Part shown: positions 53,153-62,977 of the stretch, one piece after another
Numbering within the stretch: position 1 is the first letter of the stretch
How the letters are laid out: each line of letters starts with the position of its first letter
Translations under genes and position numbers: made by a program
The notes under the pieces: model-generated
Told to the model about the DNA's origin: nothing
The model's database searches: none
Seen by the model: the letters and a program-made list of their open reading frames with translations, nothing else
From: Clostridium mediterraneense
GTDB taxonomy: Bacteria > Bacillota > Clostridia > Clostridiales > Clostridiaceae
Assembly: GCF_900091705.1 (NCBI RefSeq)
Contig: NZ_LT594785.1
Span: 187,640-251,639, forward strand
DNA length: 64,000 nt
Reading direction: 5' to 3'

Positions 53153-54832
53153 TTATTTTTTTAATAAGTTTATTATTTCATCTATTTTTTTTGCACCAAA
53201 ATGGATTTCTTCATTATCAACAATAATTGCAGGAACACTCATTATTTTGTATTTATCTCTTATTTCTTTGAAGTTTGAGATATCTAACATTTCAGTTTCT
53301 ACATTCTTATTTTCTATAGCTATTCTTTGTCCTGCAACAACTACTTCAGGGCATAAGTGACATGATAATGATACACATACTTTAACTTTCACAGGTTTAT
53401 CAATAGATTTTATTGATTCTAAAACTGATTCAGGTAATTGTTGTCCTGGACCTGCAAGATTATATATAGCTAAGATGAATGAATTTAATTCATGTCCACC
53501 AGGAACTCCATGAAACTTAACTCCGCTATATTCCTTATTATGATCTAATAAAGATACTACTGGGAATTTATCTGCATGTACCTTTTCTTCTATTTCTAAG
53601 TTTTCACCCTTATTATAGATTTCAGCTGATAATTTATCTCCTAGATCAGCTATATCAAGAATTAAATCTCTAAGTTCTATAGATTTTTCATTTTCTAAAT
53701 CTACTATTGAAACAAGAGTAACTTCCTTTTCCATTCTATCTAGAACATTTTTAAGTTGAGCTCTCATAGCATCATTTAAAAGTGAACTTTTCTTTGAAAC
53801 TGAGCCAAGTTCAGTATTTGAAGGAGTAGCTTCTTGTTTTACTTGTTCTTTTTTAGCAGCTACAGGTTCATCTTTAATTCCAAGTCTAGTTTTTAATGCA
53901 GCAACATATTTTTCAGCTACTGTTGCTGCAATTGCTCCATCAGAAACAGCAGTAACTATTTGTCTGAGTTCCTTAGGTCTTAAATCACCAGCAACATAAA
54001 CTCCTGGAATTTTAGTTTCCATATTTTCATTTGTGATTATGTAACCACGTTCATCTAATTCTAAGATATCTTTAAATAAATCACTTTTTGGTGAATATCC
54101 TACGAATACGAAGATTCCAAAGCTTCCATCTTCTTTCTTAGCATTATATACAAATGTTTCACCAGTTTGATTGTTAATAAATTTAGCGTAGTTTACTAAA
54201 CCTTCTCCACCAGCTTCAACTATTTCTGTATTGAACATTACTTCTATTTTAGGATTATCTAATGCCATGTCAGCAATTGATTTTGAACATTTAAATTCAG
54301 CATATTTTGAAACTATTGTTACTTTTGAAGCATATCTTGTTAAAAATACAGCTTCTTCTGCAGCAGCAAATCCACCACCAATAACAAATACTTCTAATCC
54401 ATCAAAGAATTCACCATCACAAGTAGCACAGTAACCTATACCTCTACCTGTAAATTCTTCTTCACCCTTAAATCCAATTTTTCTTGGCACGGCACCTGTA
54501 GCTATAATAACAGCTCTAGCTTTAACATCCCCATTATTTGTTGATAAAATTTTAAGGTCTTTGTCTGATTCAAAATCTACTGATGTAACTTCAGCCCCCA
54601 TAAATTCAACACCAAACTCTTCAGCTTGTTCTCTCATTTCAGCCATAAGCTTAGGTCCATTAGTACCTTTAGCACCTGGGTAGTTAGAGATTTCATATGT
54701 TTTAGTTACTTGCCCACCAATTTCATCTTTTTCTATAATTAATGTATTCATTTTAGCTCTTCCTGCATATAAAGCAGCTGAAAGACCAGCAGGTCCTCCA
54801 CCAATTATAACTAAATCATAAATTTTATTCAT
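53153..54832 (-). CDS. Thioredoxin reductase - AhpF N-domain fusion (AhpC reductase)
   Basis: 559 residues from ATG 54832 (GGAGGAG upstream). Residues 1-310 are thioredoxin reductase: FAD loop GGGPAGLSAA, redox pair CATC (~137-140), NAD loop GGGFAAAEEA, and GVYVAGD. After a Lys/Glu/Ala linker (~325-350), residues ~360-559 are the double-thioredoxin fold that forms the N-terminus of AhpF, with CHLC as active site. The order is reversed relative to AhpF. It should pass NAD(P)H electrons to AhpC encoded next door. Confidence 0.88.
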   Translation of the reverse strand: MNKIYDLVIIGGGPAGLSAALYAGRAKMNTLIIEKDEIGGQVTKTYEISNYPGAKGTNGPKLMAEMREQAEEFGVEFMGAEVTSVDFESDKDLKILSTNNGDVKARAVIIATGAVPRKIGFKGEEEFTGRGIGYCATCDGEFFDGLEVFVIGGGFAAAEEAVFLTRYASKVTIVSKYAEFKCSKSIADMALDNPKIEVMFNTEIVEAGGEGLVNYAKFINNQTGETFVYNAKKEDGSFGIFVFVGYSPKSDLFKDILELDERGYIITNENMETKIPGVYVAGDLRPKELRQIVTAVSDGAIAATVAEKYVAALKTRLGIKDEPVAAKKEQVKQEATPSNTELGSVSKKSSLLNDAMRAQLKNVLDRMEKEVTLVSIVDLENEKSIELRDLILDIADLGDKLSAEIYNKGENLEIEEKVHADKFPVVSLLDHNKEYSGVKFHGVPGGHELNSFILAIYNLAGPGQQLPESVLESIKSIDKPVKVKVCVSLSCHLCPEVVVAGQRIAIENKNVETEMLDISNFKEIRDKYKIMSVPAIIVDNEEIHFGAKKIDEIINLLKK

Positions 54833-54915
54833 AATAACTCCTCCAATCAAATAATCTTAATCAAAATATTTTTAAAATATTTATCTCTAAATAACTTAAA
54901 AATATTTTGATAAAT

Positions 54916-54945
54916 AAAAGAGTGGAAAAACCACTCTTTTTATTT
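54916..54945 (-). terminator. Intergenic terminator/attenuator behind ahpC
   Basis: AAAAGAGTGG / CCACTCTTTT perfect 10-bp stem with A/T-only loop, T run on the minus strand. It may make ahpC more abundant than the reductase. Confidence 0.85.
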
Positions 54946-54946
54946 A

Positions 54947-55510
54947 TTAAAGCTTTCCTATTAAGTCTAAGCTTGGTGTTAATGTTTCTTCACCTGGTTT
55001 CCATTTAGCTGGACAAACTTGATCTCCGTGTGCTGCAACAAATTGAGCTGCTTGAACTTTTCTTAATAATTCTTCTGCATCTCTTCCGATTCCATTGTCG
55101 TGAACTTCGTAAGCTTTGATTTCCCCTTGAGGATTAATTACGAATGATCCTCTTAAAGCTACACCTTCTTCTTCGATCATTACTTCGAAGTCTCTAGCTA
55201 ATTTTCCTGTTGGGTCTGCTAACATTGGATATTGAATTTTTGAGATTGTATCTGTTGTATCAGCCCATGCTTTGTGTACAAAGTGAGTATCTGTTGATAC
55301 TGAGTAAACTTCACATCCGATTTCTTTAAATTTTTCGTAGTTATCTGCAAGTTCTCCAAGTTCTGTTGGACATACAAATGTGAAATCAGCTGGGTAGAAT
55401 ACAAATACTGACCATTGACCCTTTAAATTATCTTGAGTTACTTCTTTGAAGTCTCCATTGTGGTAAGCTTGAACTTTAAAGTCTGAAACTTTTTTATTGA
55501 TTAATGACAT
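54947..55510 (-). CDS. ahpC: Peroxiredoxin AhpC
   Basis: 187 residues. Peroxidatic Cys in FTFVCPTELGELAD (~47) and resolving Cys in VCPAKW (~166): a typical 2-Cys AhpC that reduces H2O2 and alkyl peroxides. It is regenerated by the fusion reductase downstream. Promoter TTGACA-N17-TATTAT lies upstream, with PerR-like palindromes over it. AAGGAAGG precedes the ATG. Confidence 0.95.
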   Translation of the reverse strand: MSLINKKVSDFKVQAYHNGDFKEVTQDNLKGQWSVFVFYPADFTFVCPTELGELADNYEKFKEIGCEVYSVSTDTHFVHKAWADTTDTISKIQYPMLADPTGKLARDFEVMIEEEGVALRGSFVINPQGEIKAYEVHDNGIGRDAEELLRKVQAAQFVAAHGDQVCPAKWKPGEETLTPSLDLIGKL

Positions 55511-55572
55511 ATTAAAACACCTTCCTTATGATTATTTATATTTGATATTATGTATCACGTCTTCTTGTAATT

Positions 55573-55602
55573 AATAATAATTATTATTTAATAAAATGTC
55601 AA
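55573..55602 (-). promoter_or_regulatory. ahpC promoter overlapped by a PerR-like palindrome
   Basis: On the minus strand TTGACA (55602-55597) and TATTAT (55579-55574) have a 17-bp spacer. The perfect palindrome AATAATAATTATTATT (55573-55588) covers the -10, resembling PerR boxes. Confidence 0.65.
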
Positions 55603-55614
55603 TATAATATTGGA

Positions 55615-55654
55615 TAATAATTATTAATTAGAAACGATAGTGATTATCATTATC
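55615..55654. promoter_or_regulatory. PerR/Fur-like boxes upstream of ahpC
   Basis: TAATAATTATTA (55615-55626) and GATAGTGATTATCATTATC (55636-55654). The latter differs from the classical 19-bp Fur box at one base. Bases 55655-55960 hold no gene. Confidence 0.65.
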
Positions 55655-55975
55655 CTTTTTTCTTCGATTTTCTTACTTAAAGTACCTAAGTTGAATTTTT
55701 ATATTTTTAAGTATCTGTATAGTACTTTTCTTATTATTTACTATAAGGAGATTTTTATTATAAGAATATTAAGTGGGCTTTACTTTATGTAATGTTTTAA
55801 GAGTTATATTAGAAATAAAAAGATTAATTAGAGTGAGGGGTGTAGTCTTTAAAAACAGATGAATTATAGATATGTAAAATTAAATTAAGGTACAAAATTA
55901 TACAATTATCAATAGAATATAGTATAAAATAGGGCTACATTTTTTAGTTGTACCCTAGTATCCTAGGAGGATGAT

Positions 55976-57286
55976 ATGACTTTAATATTAATAATAACGC
56001 TTATTGTCTATATAGGAATGATATTTTTTGCTAAGCATAGGACTTCTATTGCATTTATAGGGGCTGGATTTTTACTCATTCTAGGAAGTGTAAGCTCATA
56101 TTTTGATGTTAATGCTGCCTTTTTAAAGTTTCCAAGTGAAATAATTATTCTTATTATAGTTTTAGCCTTATTTACAGACCTTTTTGAAAGGGTAGGATTA
56201 ATAAATTATATTGGATATAAATTTATATCTTTTTCGAAAGAAAATAGAATTATTATAATGATTACAATTCCACTTATAGTTTATTTTATGTCACTTTGGA
56301 TGAATAATCTAACTGTTGTCTTATTATTTACCTACATGGCTTTATATCTATGTATGGAATATAAGTTACCCATTATTCCTGTTTTAGTTAGTGTAGTTAT
56401 AGGATCTAATATAGGTGGAGCACCACTTCCTTGGGCTGATACACCAGCAGTTATACTAACTTTATATACTAATTTTAATTTAGCAGATTTTTTAACTAAA
56501 TTATTTATTCCCTGTTTAGTTTATGTAATTTTACTAGCAGGGTACACTTATATGTACTACAAACACTTTACACCAAGTAAAGAACTGAAAAGAGAGATTC
56601 CATTTAAGAAGAAGCCACCTGTAAGATGGCATGAAGCAAGATTACCGATGATAGTTTTTGTTTTATATATTATTGCAGTTAGTGTGGGGCCTTTTGTTGG
56701 AATATCAATAGCTTATATATCTTTATTATTTGGTGGTATTTTATTAATTATAGATAAACCAGACCCAATGGATACTTTAAATAAACTTCCTATTATGGAT
56801 TCAATAGCTTTTATAATAGCTTTATTTTTAATAGGTGGGATTTTAGAGTATAGTGGAATTTTAAAAATTGCTGCCGAATATATTATAGGTCTTACTAATA
56901 ATAATCCTTATTTAATATTATTATCAGTTTTATTTATTGCTTTTATAATTGCAACATTCTTATCAGCAGGTCCAGCAGCAGCAACCTTACTTCCTATTTG
57001 TGCTGTCTTAGCACCTTTAATTCCATTTAAATTAATATATGCAGCTTTAGCACTTGGAGTATTAGCAGGAAGTAGTATGTTGCCATGGTCTGCAACAGGG
57101 GGGCCAATACTTCTTAGTCAGGTTAATAGATTTGCAAAAAGACCTCATGTTCCAAAACCTGAAAAAGATAGAATTAACGTAATTTTTAACTTAAAAGAAT
57201 ATCTAAAATTTTCAATACCATTTTCATTAATAATATTATGTTTAAGTGCGGTATATCTATTAGCATATCTAAAGATATTAAGCTAA
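55976..57286 (+). CDS. ArsB/NhaD/SLC13-type ion transporter
   Basis: 436 residues, about 11-12 membrane segments in two halves; WMNNLTVVLLFTYM and SNIGGAPLPWADTPAV in the first, FLSAGPAAATLLPI and GSSMLPWSATGGPI in the second are the paired hairpin motifs of the ion-transporter superfamily. The substrate (Na+, anion or arsenite) cannot be told. AGGAGG precedes the ATG. It is 320 bp from the Fur-like box with no other gene between. Confidence 0.82.
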   Translation: MTLILIITLIVYIGMIFFAKHRTSIAFIGAGFLLILGSVSSYFDVNAAFLKFPSEIIILIIVLALFTDLFERVGLINYIGYKFISFSKENRIIIMITIPLIVYFMSLWMNNLTVVLLFTYMALYLCMEYKLPIIPVLVSVVIGSNIGGAPLPWADTPAVILTLYTNFNLADFLTKLFIPCLVYVILLAGYTYMYYKHFTPSKELKREIPFKKKPPVRWHEARLPMIVFVLYIIAVSVGPFVGISIAYISLLFGGILLIIDKPDPMDTLNKLPIMDSIAFIIALFLIGGILEYSGILKIAAEYIIGLTNNNPYLILLSVLFIAFIIATFLSAGPAAATLLPICAVLAPLIPFKLIYAALALGVLAGSSMLPWSATGGPILLSQVNRFAKRPHVPKPEKDRINVIFNLKEYLKFSIPFSLIILCLSAVYLLAYLKILS

Positions 57287-57301
57287 TATCAAAAATATAG
57301 C

Positions 57302-57340
57302 CACGATTATAAATTAGTATATTATAATCGTGACTTTTAT
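57302..57340. terminator. Bidirectional terminator
   Basis: CACGATTATAA / TTATAATCGTG perfect 11-bp stem between convergent genes. Confidence 0.82.
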
Positions 57341-57352
57341 AAGATAATCATC

Positions 57353-58171
57353 TTAAAAGAAAGGTTTAGCATTTCTACATTGACCTCTAGTTTCAACTCC
57401 TCCAATATCTCCTATGGATGATTTAGATTTATTAAATATAGTATCTATATCTAAAAAATCTCTTATAGATGTAGATGCAAATTTATAAGCTAAATATACT
57501 GGATCAGTTACATTTATAAGAACTCTATTTGGAGAACTAGCAAAATTAGCTCCAGCATTCATTATTTCTTCATAGTAAGATTGACAACCACCTGCAAAAA
57601 TAACTAAATCATCATAGTTTTTATTATAATGCCTAGCTATTTTTGCAGACTCTACATAGTATTTAGAATTTTTATAATTATTAATATCAGTAGAATCTAA
57701 AGTATCTTTTGCTAGAGCATCATGACCTGTGAGTATTAAGATATTTGGATTATATATTTTTAATAAATCCAATATTTCAAAAGGTTGTTTCTTTTCTGGT
57801 ATATTAAATCCTATGGCTTTTACTCCAAATTTTTTATATAAATCTATACATCGTTTAAGATAAACTTTATCTGAATCAATATGAAGAATTAATCCTAATT
57901 TTTTATCTGATATTGAAGAAGCACTTTTAAGACTTGTATAACAAGTTTCAGCTAGCTTACTCTGTTTTAAAGTTTTATTTGGAGTATATAAAGTATCTAA
58001 GTTATTTAAATTAGGGCTAATAAAAAAAGAATCAAGGTCATGTATATCAGTATCTGCTATCAATCTATAGTTTATACCTGACAGAATAACATGATTTCCT
58101 TGAATCTCTTTAATAATAAATCCAATATCAGAATTATATGATTTTCTGCTTACTAAATCTCCTATATTCAT
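57353..58171 (-). CDS. yabG: Sporulation-specific protease YabG
   Basis: 272 residues. N-terminal SH3-like region (IGDLVSRKSYNSDIGFII) and catalytic part with LILTGHDAL, FAGGCQSYYEEIMNAGANFA and RVLINVTDPVYLAYKFAST, all hallmarks of YabG. It trims spore coat/cortex proteins during late sporulation (in C. difficile also Csp/SleC precursors). AGGAGGTAGG precedes the ATG. It is a stand-alone gene. Confidence 0.93.
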   Translation of the reverse strand: MNIGDLVSRKSYNSDIGFIIKEIQGNHVILSGINYRLIADTDIHDLDSFFISPNLNNLDTLYTPNKTLKQSKLAETCYTSLKSASSISDKKLGLILHIDSDKVYLKRCIDLYKKFGVKAIGFNIPEKKQPFEILDLLKIYNPNILILTGHDALAKDTLDSTDINNYKNSKYYVESAKIARHYNKNYDDLVIFAGGCQSYYEEIMNAGANFASSPNRVLINVTDPVYLAYKFASTSIRDFLDIDTIFNKSKSSIGDIGGVETRGQCRNAKPFF

Positions 58172-58510
58172 TTATAGCCTACCTCCTAGCTTATGATAAT
58201 ATATACTATTCAGTAAGGTTACATAATGTTATATTCTATTACTAAATTATTTTTTATTTAATAGACTTCATAAGAAATTTAAAATCTCAGAATATAATGA
58301 GCTTAATTTAAAAAGGGATATATAATTTTTAGATTTATATTAAAAATATTTTAGAATAATATAACTATCAGTATAAGTTTATCTAAGTATTATCAAATAA
58401 TAATCAATTTCAATAAATTTGAGTATTATTTTATTTTTATAGGGGAACTTTATATGTTAAAGAGGCTAGTTATATTAATTTAAAAGAATATAAAAGGAGG
58501 AAGGTAACTA

Positions 58511-59464
58511 ATGAAGAAACTAATAAAATCACTAGAGAATTATCCAGTTGGAATTGTAGGAACTGGAGTAGCACTTATGGTTTTAGCAGATGCATGGCAA
58601 GTTAAAAATGTACAGTTTTTAATTCCTATTAGTGTAGCATATACATGGATTGCATTAGCTATAATGCTTATTAAAATCATATTTTATCCTAAAAAAGTTT
58701 GGGTTGAGATAAAAAATCCTGTTGTAGGAACATTTTATCCAATAATAGATATGGCAGTAATGTTACTTGCCCAATACTATTTACCAGTTATGCCTGAAGT
58801 ATCTAAGTTAGCTTGGACATTATCAGTAATAGTACATTTAGCTTATTATGTTTTATTTACCTTTTTTGTAATACTTAAAGATTTTAAATTTACAAAGCTT
58901 GCACCAAGTATATATGTAGTTCTTGCAGGAGCAGCAGTTGCTACTGAAACAAGTCCAGGAATGAGACATCCATCAATAGCATTATTTACTTTATACTTAT
59001 CAATGATATCCTTTATAGTTTTATATCCTATAATGTTATATAAAATATTTAAAAAGGATGCTTTACCAATTTCAATTAAGCCAACAGCAGCACTTTTAGC
59101 ATCACCTGCTTCATTAACTTTAATAAGTTATTTAATAGTAGTTCCAAATCCAAATATGTACTTAGTATATGGATTAGCAATATTATCAATAATAAATATT
59201 ATTATAGTTTATACTGTAATGCTCAAATTATTTGTAACAGGATTTAAACCATTGTTTGCAGCATTTACATTCCCATTAACAATATCTACTTTAGTAATGT
59301 ATCAATTACATGATAGTTTAATAGGGATAAATTCAAGTTTAGCTAGAATTTTTAATATTATAGGAAATGTAGAACTAGCAATTACAACATTGACAATCAT
59401 TTATGTATTAATAAATCTTCTTATATTATTCTTACGCATCTTTATTCCAAAGACTGCTGAATAA
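58511..59464 (+). CDS. TDT/SLAC1-family transporter
   Basis: 317 residues, ten membrane segments, with PVGIVGTGVALM at TM1 and the SLAC1/TehA-like layout; probably an anion or organic-acid channel. AAAGGAGGAAGG precedes the ATG. In the 339-bp gap before it, a nine-codon ORF (58454-58483, MLKRLVILI) with its own GGGGAAC site could be a leader; nothing else is seen there. Confidence 0.82.
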   Translation: MKKLIKSLENYPVGIVGTGVALMVLADAWQVKNVQFLIPISVAYTWIALAIMLIKIIFYPKKVWVEIKNPVVGTFYPIIDMAVMLLAQYYLPVMPEVSKLAWTLSVIVHLAYYVLFTFFVILKDFKFTKLAPSIYVVLAGAAVATETSPGMRHPSIALFTLYLSMISFIVLYPIMLYKIFKKDALPISIKPTAALLASPASLTLISYLIVVPNPNMYLVYGLAILSIINIIIVYTVMLKLFVTGFKPLFAAFTFPLTISTLVMYQLHDSLIGINSSLARIFNIIGNVELAITTLTIIYVLINLLILFLRIFIPKTAE

Positions 59465-59487
59465 TTAAAAAGATATAAATAAAAAGA

Positions 59488-59530
59488 GCCTACAATATAG
59501 ATTAAATTAATTTATATTGTAGGCTTTATT
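59488..59530. terminator. Bidirectional terminator
   Basis: AGCCTACAATATA / TATATTGTAGGCT 13-bp stem, T run, between convergent genes. Confidence 0.85.
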
Positions 59531-59531
59531 T

Positions 59532-60152
59532 TTATTGTTTTTTATTAAGTTTTCTTTTTTTAAAATAGAACATTCCACCAATAATAGTTATAAGTATTAT
59601 TAATATAAGTACTACTGTAGAGTATTCATCAATATATTTTAAAATATCTCTCCATGAGGAGCCAGCAAATGCTCCAAGATAGACAAGAACAGTATTCCAG
59701 ACTAAAGTTCCAATAGTTGTATAGATTAAGAAAACTGCAAAATTCATTTTAGCAACACCTGCTGGAATAGAAATTAAACTACGAACTATAGGAATACATC
59801 TTCCTATGAGAACAGCAAATTTACCTTTATTATTAAACCAATTAATAGCTTTAGTTACATCAGATTTTTTAAAACCAAGTAATGATATAAATTTATAATC
59901 TATAATTTTATAAAGTCTTTCTTCAGTAAAAAATGTACCAATAAAATATAAAACAGCTGCTCCTATTATAGAACCTAGAGTTGCGAATAGTATTACATAA
60001 AGTTCTGTCATATTTGTATATGTAGTCATAAATCCACTAAAAGTTAAAATTATTTCAGATGGTATTGGTGGAAATATGTTTTCAATAGCAATAAGTAGTA
60101 GTATACCAAAGTATCCATATTTATTTATGTTTTGTATTAGAAAGGTTTCCAT
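59532..60152 (-). CDS. DedA-family membrane protein
   Basis: 206 residues from ATG 60152 (GGAGG seven bases upstream; ATG 60188 overlaps an inverted repeat). Motifs ENIFPPIPSEIIL, GRCIPIVRSLISIPAG and the C-terminal GTLVWNTVLVYLG are typical. DedA proteins are thought to flip undecaprenyl phosphate or phosphatidylethanolamine-type lipids. It is behind the P-type ATPase gene on the same strand; an inverted repeat (60188-60216) lies between. Confidence 0.92.
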   Translation of the reverse strand: METFLIQNINKYGYFGILLLIAIENIFPPIPSEIILTFSGFMTTYTNMTELYVILFATLGSIIGAAVLYFIGTFFTEERLYKIIDYKFISLLGFKKSDVTKAINWFNNKGKFAVLIGRCIPIVRSLISIPAGVAKMNFAVFLIYTTIGTLVWNTVLVYLGAFAGSSWRDILKYIDEYSTVVLILIILITIIGGMFYFKKRKLNKKQ

Positions 60153-60232
60153 TAAAGACCTCCATTTATCTAGTGAAATTTTTTGCATTGGTCATATCTA
60201 TATAAGATATGACCAACTTAATTTTTATAATG

Positions 60233-62875
60233 TTATTTTCTTTTGATAAGTTTAAATAGTTCAACTTGAATAACAGAAAGTAAAGATAAGAAAAGAATAA
60301 TAAGCCAGTTCTGTATTGAAAGAGAAGTTAAACTAAATATAGATTTTAATGCTGGTATAAATAAAATAGCCATCATTAAAAGTCCAGAAATTATAAATGA
60401 TAAGAATAGGTAAGGGTTATGAGCCTTATTTCTAGAGAACATAGACTCAGTATTTGAATGCTGACTAAAGGAACGTAACATTTGTGAAAATGCTAATACA
60501 CAAAATGCCATTGTTTGTCCCGTAGCATAATCAAAATACTTAATACCTATAATATAAGCTGATATCGTTAGTAGAGAAACAAATATACCTTGAGTAAGCA
60601 CATTTATAATAAGCTTTCTTTCAAATAATGTTCCTGATTTTACTGGAGGGTTATTCATTATATTTTTACTTGCAGGATCTACTCCAAGAGCAAGTGCAGG
60701 TAAGGTCGCTGTAGCAAGATTTACCCATAATATATGAACACCGAGTAGTGGCATATCCCAGTTAAATAATGTTGCAATAAATAGAGTTAAGATTTCAGCG
60801 ATATTTCCTACTAATAAGAATTGTATAACTTTTTGTATATTTCTATAAATTCTTCTACCTTCTTTCATAGCATAGGCAATAGTAGTAAAATTATCATCAA
60901 GTAATATCATATCAGCAGAATCTTTTGCAACATCTGTACCATTAACCCCCATAGCAACCCCGATATCAGCTGCTTTTAAAGCAGGAGAATCATTAACACC
61001 ATCACCTGTCATAGCAGCAATTTCGCCATTTCTTTTCAGTGATTTAATAATTCTAAGTTTATCATTTGGAGATACACGAGCAAATACAGTAGTTTGATTT
61101 ACTAATTTATCTAATTTATCATCACTCATTAATTCTAATTCATCACCAGAAATTGCTTTATCACCGTTAGAGAATATTCCTAGCTCTTTAGCTATTGCAA
61201 CTGCTGTAGTTTTATGATCACCAGTAATCATAATAGTTCTAATACCAGCACGCTTACAAGTTTCTATAGATTTTTTAACCTCTTTTCTTGGAGGGTCTAT
61301 CATACCAATAGCACCTATAAAAGTAAGATTATTTTCTATATTATCGCCTTCTTTAGGAATATCTTTTAATGTTGACTTAGCAAACCCTAAAACACGTAAA
61401 GCTTTAGATGACATTGAAGAACATATACTGTGGATTAATTCACAGTCTTTATCAGTTATTTTTCTTATTCCATTTGAATCTAAAATATTTGTACATAAAG
61501 GAAGCAATTCATCTATAGCACCTTTAGTATAAGAAACTAAAGTACCATCGATATTTGATACTGTAGTCATAAGTTTTCTATCTGAATCAAATGGTTGCTC
61601 ATATACACGATTATGATTTTCTTCAAATTCATCCTGATTAATACCAAAGTGTTTAGCCATAAAGATTAAAGCACCTTCTGTTGGGTCACCTAATATCTCA
61701 TTTTCTTTATCGGGATTAAGGTTAGCATTGTTACATAGTGCACTAGCAAATACTATATCTTTATATTCTGGTAAATCTTTTTTATCTATATCATTCATAG
61801 AAGTAATTTTAGAATTATTTAGATTAGCACTACTAAAAATATGAGTAACAGTCATTTTATTTAAAGTTAGTGTACCCGTTTTATCAGAACATATAACGGT
61901 TGTACTTCCTAGAGTTTCAACAGCTGGTAATTTTCTAATTAAGGCATTTTTCTTAGCCATATGCTGAATACCAATTGCCATAATTATAGTTGCAGTAGCG
62001 GGTAGACCTTCAGGAATTATTGATATAGCTAAAGAAATTGCAATCATAAGCATTGGTATTAATGGTTTATCATATAGTAAGCCTATAATAATTATGAGTA
62101 TACATACGACTATACCAATTATAGTTAGAATTTTACCTACATATGCAAGTTTACGTTTTAAAGGAGTATCATCATTTTCCTCTGAATCTAGTGATTTAGC
62201 TATTTTACCAACCTCTGTATCCATCCCAGTATCAACAACAACACCTATACAACGACCGTAAGTTATTATAGAAGATGAATAAAGCATATTAGTACGATCA
62301 CCTATAGGACAAGATTTAGGTAATATATCTTGTGAACTTTTTTCAGATGAAGTAGATTCACCTGTTAATGAAGATTCTTGGACTTTTAAATTGTAAGATT
62401 GGATTAAACGAATATCTGCAGGAACTATACTACCATCCTCTAAAAAAACAATATCTCCAATAACAAGGTCTTTAGCAGGGATTATGCTTTCCTCACCTTG
62501 TCTTAAAGTTATAGCATTAGGAGCACTCATATTTTTTAATGCTTCTAATGATGACTCAGCTTTTTTTTCTTGAATAATACTAATTAGAGTATTAAGTATA
62601 ATGATAAATAAGATTACAGACCCCTCAACTATTTCTCCTAAAACAAAAGATAGGATTGTTGCAAAAATTAGAATTAGTACCATAGGATCTATTAATTGAG
62701 AGTAAATCATTTGTAGAAGTGTACGATTAGGCTTTTTTCTTAATTCATTAGCCCCGTTTTTAAGTAATCTGTTTTTAGCCTCGAGATCCGACAGACCATC
62801 CTCAGAAGAATCTAGATTTTCTAATACTTCTTGAATTGTTTGTGAATGCCAAGGCATCTGTTCGTGATTTTCCAT
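60233..62875 (-). CDS. P-type Ca2+-transporting ATPase (PMCA/SERCA type)
   Basis: 880 residues from the ATG at 62875, preceded by AAGGGGGGAT; the frame is open further upstream without a site. Actuator TGES (near 170), phosphorylation site CSDKTGTLTLNK, nucleotide-binding KGAIDELL, hinge MTGDGVNDSPALKAADIG, and TM4 PEGLPA (ion site) are all present, with ten membrane segments. It pumps Ca2+ out of the cell. Confidence 0.93.
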   Translation of the reverse strand: MENHEQMPWHSQTIQEVLENLDSSEDGLSDLEAKNRLLKNGANELRKKPNRTLLQMIYSQLIDPMVLILIFATILSFVLGEIVEGSVILFIIILNTLISIIQEKKAESSLEALKNMSAPNAITLRQGEESIIPAKDLVIGDIVFLEDGSIVPADIRLIQSYNLKVQESSLTGESTSSEKSSQDILPKSCPIGDRTNMLYSSSIITYGRCIGVVVDTGMDTEVGKIAKSLDSEENDDTPLKRKLAYVGKILTIIGIVVCILIIIIGLLYDKPLIPMLMIAISLAISIIPEGLPATATIIMAIGIQHMAKKNALIRKLPAVETLGSTTVICSDKTGTLTLNKMTVTHIFSSANLNNSKITSMNDIDKKDLPEYKDIVFASALCNNANLNPDKENEILGDPTEGALIFMAKHFGINQDEFEENHNRVYEQPFDSDRKLMTTVSNIDGTLVSYTKGAIDELLPLCTNILDSNGIRKITDKDCELIHSICSSMSSKALRVLGFAKSTLKDIPKEGDNIENNLTFIGAIGMIDPPRKEVKKSIETCKRAGIRTIMITGDHKTTAVAIAKELGIFSNGDKAISGDELELMSDDKLDKLVNQTTVFARVSPNDKLRIIKSLKRNGEIAAMTGDGVNDSPALKAADIGVAMGVNGTDVAKDSADMILLDDNFTTIAYAMKEGRRIYRNIQKVIQFLLVGNIAEILTLFIATLFNWDMPLLGVHILWVNLATATLPALALGVDPASKNIMNNPPVKSGTLFERKLIINVLTQGIFVSLLTISAYIIGIKYFDYATGQTMAFCVLAFSQMLRSFSQHSNTESMFSRNKAHNPYLFLSFIISGLLMMAILFIPALKSIFSLTSLSIQNWLIILFLSLLSVIQVELFKLIKRK

Positions 62876-62977
62876 TAAGGAATATCCCCCCTTGAATTTT
62901 AAAATTTTAAGGATAATTATATATAATATTGAATTTAATGTCAATGAGTTTAAGTAAAATTATTTATCAATATAATT

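Noticed and set aside
60188-60216. Terminator between the Ca ATPase and dedA genes
   Set aside because: The 12-bp inverted repeat is clear, but on the minus strand it is followed by GCAAAAAA, not a T run, so termination is not supported. It is mentioned under dedA only.
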